Positions 18,620 through 21,562 of a stretch of DNA of 21,562 nt are shown in pieces. How positions within the stretch are numbered: position 1 is the first letter of the stretch; the number at the start of each line of letters is the position of its first letter. Below the pieces are notes generated by a model. It did not search any database, had not been told where the DNA came from, and worked only from the letters and a program-made list of their open reading frames with translations. Source of the stretch: Perkinsus olseni. Its lineage: Eukaryota; Perkinsozoa; Perkinsida; Perkinsidae. The translations under genes and the position numbers were made by a program. Location of the stretch: NCBI GenBank assembly GCA_013115135.1, contig JABANP010000702.1:1-21562 (forward strand), written 5' to 3'.

Positions 18620-20542
18620 ATGGCGGAGGGTCTTATCGGTCGAATGCTGAGGAACCCGACAGCTGCCAACAACTGGTCCGGTGGGGGCAGGGAGCAGCCA
18701 AATCATCGAAGAAAAGGGGAAGGTAATCAGAGCTCCTCGGCGCAGATATGGGTATCTTTTTTTCCTCGTCTTTGGCAAGGGCGGCTTTCTCGGACACTTT
18801 TCAATTTTTCCTAGGGTGTTGGTGTTTCACTGTTCAGAGGAGGAGCGCCGCCGCTGGCGCCGTCCTTGCCGGCTATCTCGGAGGAGGCAGATGGGTGGTC
18901 CGAGGCAGAGACTATTGACGCGCTACGGGAGGTAATGAGATGTCCTAACCGAGGATCGAACCCGGGACCTTCAGAATGCCCGCTTGCTGTCACCTGCCAT
19001 GAAGGCTATAATGGAGCACATGACACCGTCAAGGTAGATACACCTCGTACGTGTCATCCTACCTGATCACCATCATTCAGAGTGCACCTTCCCCCTTCTC
19101 GCAGGGCAATACTCCTCTGGACGACCTCCTGTCGGCGGCGGTAGCCAGCAGCAGGAGGAGTAGGAGGGAAGTGCAGTAAGTCGCCACTCCCTTCATATTA
19201 GTATCATTCCAGCTCCCTTGCAATCCTCGGTAGAGCATCATTATTTAGAATTGAGGTATAGCGCGTTCTTGCGTTACTCATTAGTATCCCTTAGGACATA
19301 CACAGCCACTGCTGCTGCTGCTGTTTGGTCAGATGTCGTCGGAGTCCCCTGTGCGATCGGTTAACCTGGGAGGAGGAGCGGACGACAGTGCCATGGACAT
19401 TGACACCCTCCGAGGTGGGATAGGCCCCTGTCATTGATGATAGCTCATCCAGAGCAGGGCTAGCACAGCAGCCTCCACCCAGCGAGTTCTCCTTCGACGA
19501 TGGCCCTCCCTCCTCGGGGAGAAAGAGGCGGAGAAGCAGCAGCACCCTCTCCGGCCGTGGGGTCTTCGACACGACACTTGAAGTCGGGCGAGATGTATCA
19601 GACCGCTCCACCACGCACTCCTCTTTCGGGTGCTTCTCAGTCCTCCCTCGCGTCGATGCCGGTCACCCCCGCTGGTGATGATGATGATGGTTGGGAGTTC
19701 AGAGGGTAGATAGGTCGTGGGTTCGGATCCCAGTGAAGGCATTTTTATTCTGATTTAGACTGCCTCCTGGGGTGGCTCCTCCGACGACGACTCGACAAGT
19801 GGTGGCCCGAGCGGCTCCAAGGCGTCGAAGACGAGTGACAGTCGGCAACAGCAGAACTGCTCGGAATAAAGGTGAATATCCGGCGGAGCGAAGCAATTTT
19901 TGTTTGCCATTTTTGCGCTTCTCGGCAGGCGCAGACGTCGGTGGCATTTCGTTGTTGCCGAGTCGTCAGAAGAGGAATCATCGGCGGCGGAATGGAGGCA
20001 TGCCTGACCTCACGCCAGATGATGTGGTGAGCTTCATCAGCACCCATCTAAGGAGCGTTGAGGAAATGCAAGATGGGCAAGATTATGAAGAAGATGTGAT
20101 GCCTGTGGCAAGCCAAGATCTGGGTCATGTGTGCAGTCCGATCGGCGGTGGCAGGCCGCCGCTGAGTGAGGTGATCGTCACAGCGAAGCGTCGCCATTTA
20201 TGGAGTGCCAGTTGTCTTCAGGTCAGCTTCATGCCACCATTCACGCCGGACAGGAGAGGGAGCAGCGTTGAGGAAATGCAAGAGGAGCAAGATGACCCTA
20301 CCATCGCCGTGGCGACCCCATTCACTGATCTTGGCATGTATGATGATCTTGAGGTGCCCTGGAGCCCACAGGAGAGAGCTCCCTCCGTAGCTAGCGGCTC
20401 TCCGGCATCGGTAACCCGGCGAGTTTTTCCCGCGCGCCACGAAAATAGGACGGACCTCAAAGCTCTGTTTTGTAGAGTCTCGGGTTCCCTCGTTCTTCGG
20501 CATTGCGGACCGCCTTGGAGGTGCTCTGGGCTAAGCAGGTAG
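18620..20542 (+). CDS. Unknown protein, seven exons, repeat-containing C-terminal half
   Basis: Model: 18620-18722, 18840-18931, 19105-19175, 19333-19414, 19464-19705, 19759-19871, 19929-20542. All junctions are GT-AG and phases close to 438 residues. The start has ACCATGG context. Segments: MAEGLIGRMLRNPTAANNW; GWSEAETIDALREGNTPLDD; Pro/Ser-rich middle ending GDDDDGWEFRG; Arg-rich PRRRRRVTVGNS, a possible nuclear signal; and a last exon with two diverged modules, each with MP-x-x-TPD, SVEEMQ (about 277-282 and 347-352) and a downstream DLG. In exons 4-5 a second frame (SVNLGGGADDSAMDID, PPPSEFSFDDGPPSSG) is also protein-like; phase favours the chosen frame, but an alternative model is possible. 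Two introns carry tRNA-like sequence. I recognise no domain. Probably a disordered, lineage-specific protein. Confidence 0.5.
18938..19000 (-). repeat. tRNA-derived relic, antisense inside an intron
   Basis: On the minus strand, CCCGGGTTCGATCCTCGG forms a T arm (CCGGG/CTCGG around TTCGATC) with a strong B box, followed by TTAGGAC and an A, like a tRNA 3' end. Upstream, ATTCTGAAGGTC resembles the anticodon-variable junction of elongator tRNA-Met. No matching 5' acceptor strand (GTCCTAA) is present and the anticodon stem does not close, so it is a relic. It falls within the intron 18932-19104 of the seven-exon gene. Confidence 0.6.
19706..19758 (+). repeat. 53-nt intron consisting largely of a tRNA-like T arm
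   Basis: The intron between exons 5 and 6 of the unknown gene begins GTAGATAGG and ends CTGATTTAG. Its body holds GTGGGTTCGGATCCCAG, a T-arm hairpin (TGGG/CCCA) with a B-box-like GGTTCGGATCC, then an ATTTTTATTC stretch. The flanking exons are in phase only if this segment is removed, which supports its being an intron. Confidence 0.5.
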
Positions 20543-20985
20543 GGCGAGCGCTACTGTTTCGGATCGGGTGGAATTCGACAAATTGTGGGCATGGTTTTTA
20601 GAATGAGCCCACACCTACCTTTCAAGGTCTTGTGCGAGAAAATCCAGTGAAGGCTTTCATGGAGGTAGCCGAGGTGTCGGGTTCGATCCCCGGCAGCGGT
20701 ATTTTTACTCAGGTCCTAGTGATGTCCTCTCGAGGTGGCTGCAACCCCTCCCAGGCGGGCCATTGGTGTCCGATTCTGTTGGGGCCTTCGGGAGGGTGAT
20801 GATAAATTCATAAATGCTAATAATCGGCATGTGTATACTAACACCATTCACTATCAGTAGATGGTGTCGAGTTGGTGGATGGGTCAGCGATCTAACCTAT
20901 TTCGTATCTTGCAAGGTCAACCTTTGGATATTTCACGACGGGCAACATTTCCAGAAGGCTCGGAAATAGACGCACTTTCTGGACG
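20543..20985. other. Intergenic; contains a second B-box/3' splice-like copy
   Basis: At about 20675-20760 the sequence GTGTCGGGTTCGATCCCCGG, then ATTTTTACTC, ends in a CCTAG and runs into GAGGTGGCTGCAACCCCTCC. It parallels the intron 5/exon 6 junction of the preceding gene (GGGTTCGGATCC, ATTTTTATTC, TTTAG, GGGGTGGCTCCTCC). This is either another copy of the same tRNA-derived repeat or a partial duplication of that junction. CAGTGAAGGC is also shared by both places (19731 and 20645). Near 20907-20926, GTATCTTGCAAGGTCAACCT matches the motif found in several introns, just 5' of the third APT copy. No gene was recognised. Confidence 0.45.
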
Positions 20986-21562
20986 ATGACGCATGTTACT
21001 GAAACGCGAGAGAACGGGACAATGATTGTGTTGAACCCAAAGGAAGGTCGCGTCAACAGTAAGTTGCGTATCTTACTAGGGTCGACCTAAGATACTTGCC
21101 AGGCCTGATGATAGTCATGCATGGTCTCGGAGACACCGCCCAAGGATGGGAGAATGCTGCGAGGATTTGGTCGAGGCAGTTCCCATCAACCCGTTTTATC
21201 TTACCGACGGCGAAAGTACAGCCAGTGACGGTTAACATGGGCGCTCCGATGCCGTCTTGGTAAAGGGGGATGAGTTGCGGAGAACTTTGGTATCGAACAC
21301 GAGAGCTAGGTACGATATTAAATCACTGACCTCATCCAAGTTGGAAGCGAGCGCGGAGGGTATCGAAGAATCGGCCGTGAGGATTCGAGAAATCATATCG
21401 AAGGAGATGGCAGACACTGGCGTGACAAGGAAGGATATAGTAGGCGTATCTTTAGCTCGCTGTGGCAAGATACAAAAATAGGTCAACATACTTGCAGGTT
21501 CTCGCTGGATTCTCTCAAAGGTGCAGCGATGTCGTACTGGGTCGGCCTACAGGAGGATGAGA
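20986..21562 (+). CDS. Acyl-protein thioesterase, 5' part with frameshift at the nucleophile motif
   Basis: Third APT copy, running off the right edge. Exons 20986-21058, 21103-21259, 21310-21439 and from 21498; introns 44, 50 and 58 nt. ATG at 20986 gives MTHVTETRENGTMIVLNPK. Then come IVMHGLGDTAQGW, FPSTRFILPTAKVQPVTV, GAPMPSWYDIKSL, the helix around IREIISKEMADTGVTRKDI, and VLAGFSQ, the start of the GFSQGG nucleophile elbow with the catalytic Ser (TCT at 21513). Directly after Gln the frame is lost: in the shifted frame the family sequence resumes as AAMSYWVGLQEDE. The pattern fits loss of two bases within the GFSQGG codons. Either this is a pseudogene or a sequencing/assembly error. The Asp and His lie outside the window. 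It is about 60% like the 889-1400 copy where they overlap, by eye. Confidence 0.75.

Noticed and set aside
18944..19005. A second functional tRNA on the minus strand
   Set aside because: The T arm and 3' acceptor strand look right, but no 5' acceptor strand pairs with it and the anticodon stem does not close.

Overview
This window looks like nuclear DNA from a protist, most likely an alveolate close to Perkinsus. Genes are broken by very short GT-AG introns (about 41-58 nt is common, a few run to several hundred), base composition is balanced, and the proteins are eukaryotic: a GARP-complex VPS54, an HTATIP2-like reductase, acyl-protein thioesterases, an RRM protein and a nuclear tRNA-Arg. 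The Perkinsus assignment is inference; the eukaryotic assignment is firm. Nothing bacterial, viral or CRISPR-like was seen.

Layout. 1-1400 (+): the 3' part of one acyl-protein thioesterase (APT) gene, then the 5' half of a second that stops before the catalytic serine. 1401-2341: no convincing gene. 2342-2773 (+): a possible two-exon gene. About 2790-3690 (-): a decayed partial copy of VPS54. 3691-4873: no gene seen. 4874-12040 (-): a 16-exon VPS54 gene whose exon phases join without a break into about 1187 residues. Its largest intron (6548-7878) holds a separate spliced gene on the same strand (6931-7602) and a cluster of perfect palindromes. 12195-13951 (-): a five-exon HTATIP2/TIP30-like gene. 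13979-14703 (+): a tentative gene with tRNA-Arg(CCU) antisense in its intron. 14927-16057 (+): an intronless RRM protein followed by more than 1 kb of trinucleotide-rich DNA. 17394-17775: an inverted-repeat element resembling a MITE. 17.9-20.8 kb: several tRNA-derived (B-box) relics, a minisatellite and a seven-exon unknown gene (18620-20542, +). 20986 to the end (+): a third APT with a frameshift at its nucleophile motif.

The genes do not form a pathway. VPS54 tethers endosome-derived vesicles at the Golgi, APTs remove palmitate from membrane proteins and the TIP30-like protein is a predicted dinucleotide-binding oxidoreductase; their closeness is probably incidental. The most notable features are the architecture: a gene nested in a VPS54 intron, VPS54 and APT duplicates in different stages of decay, a motif shared by introns of unrelated genes, and tRNA-like sequence lodged in introns. 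All splice models were made by eye from reading frame, phase and GT-AG sites, and need transcript support.
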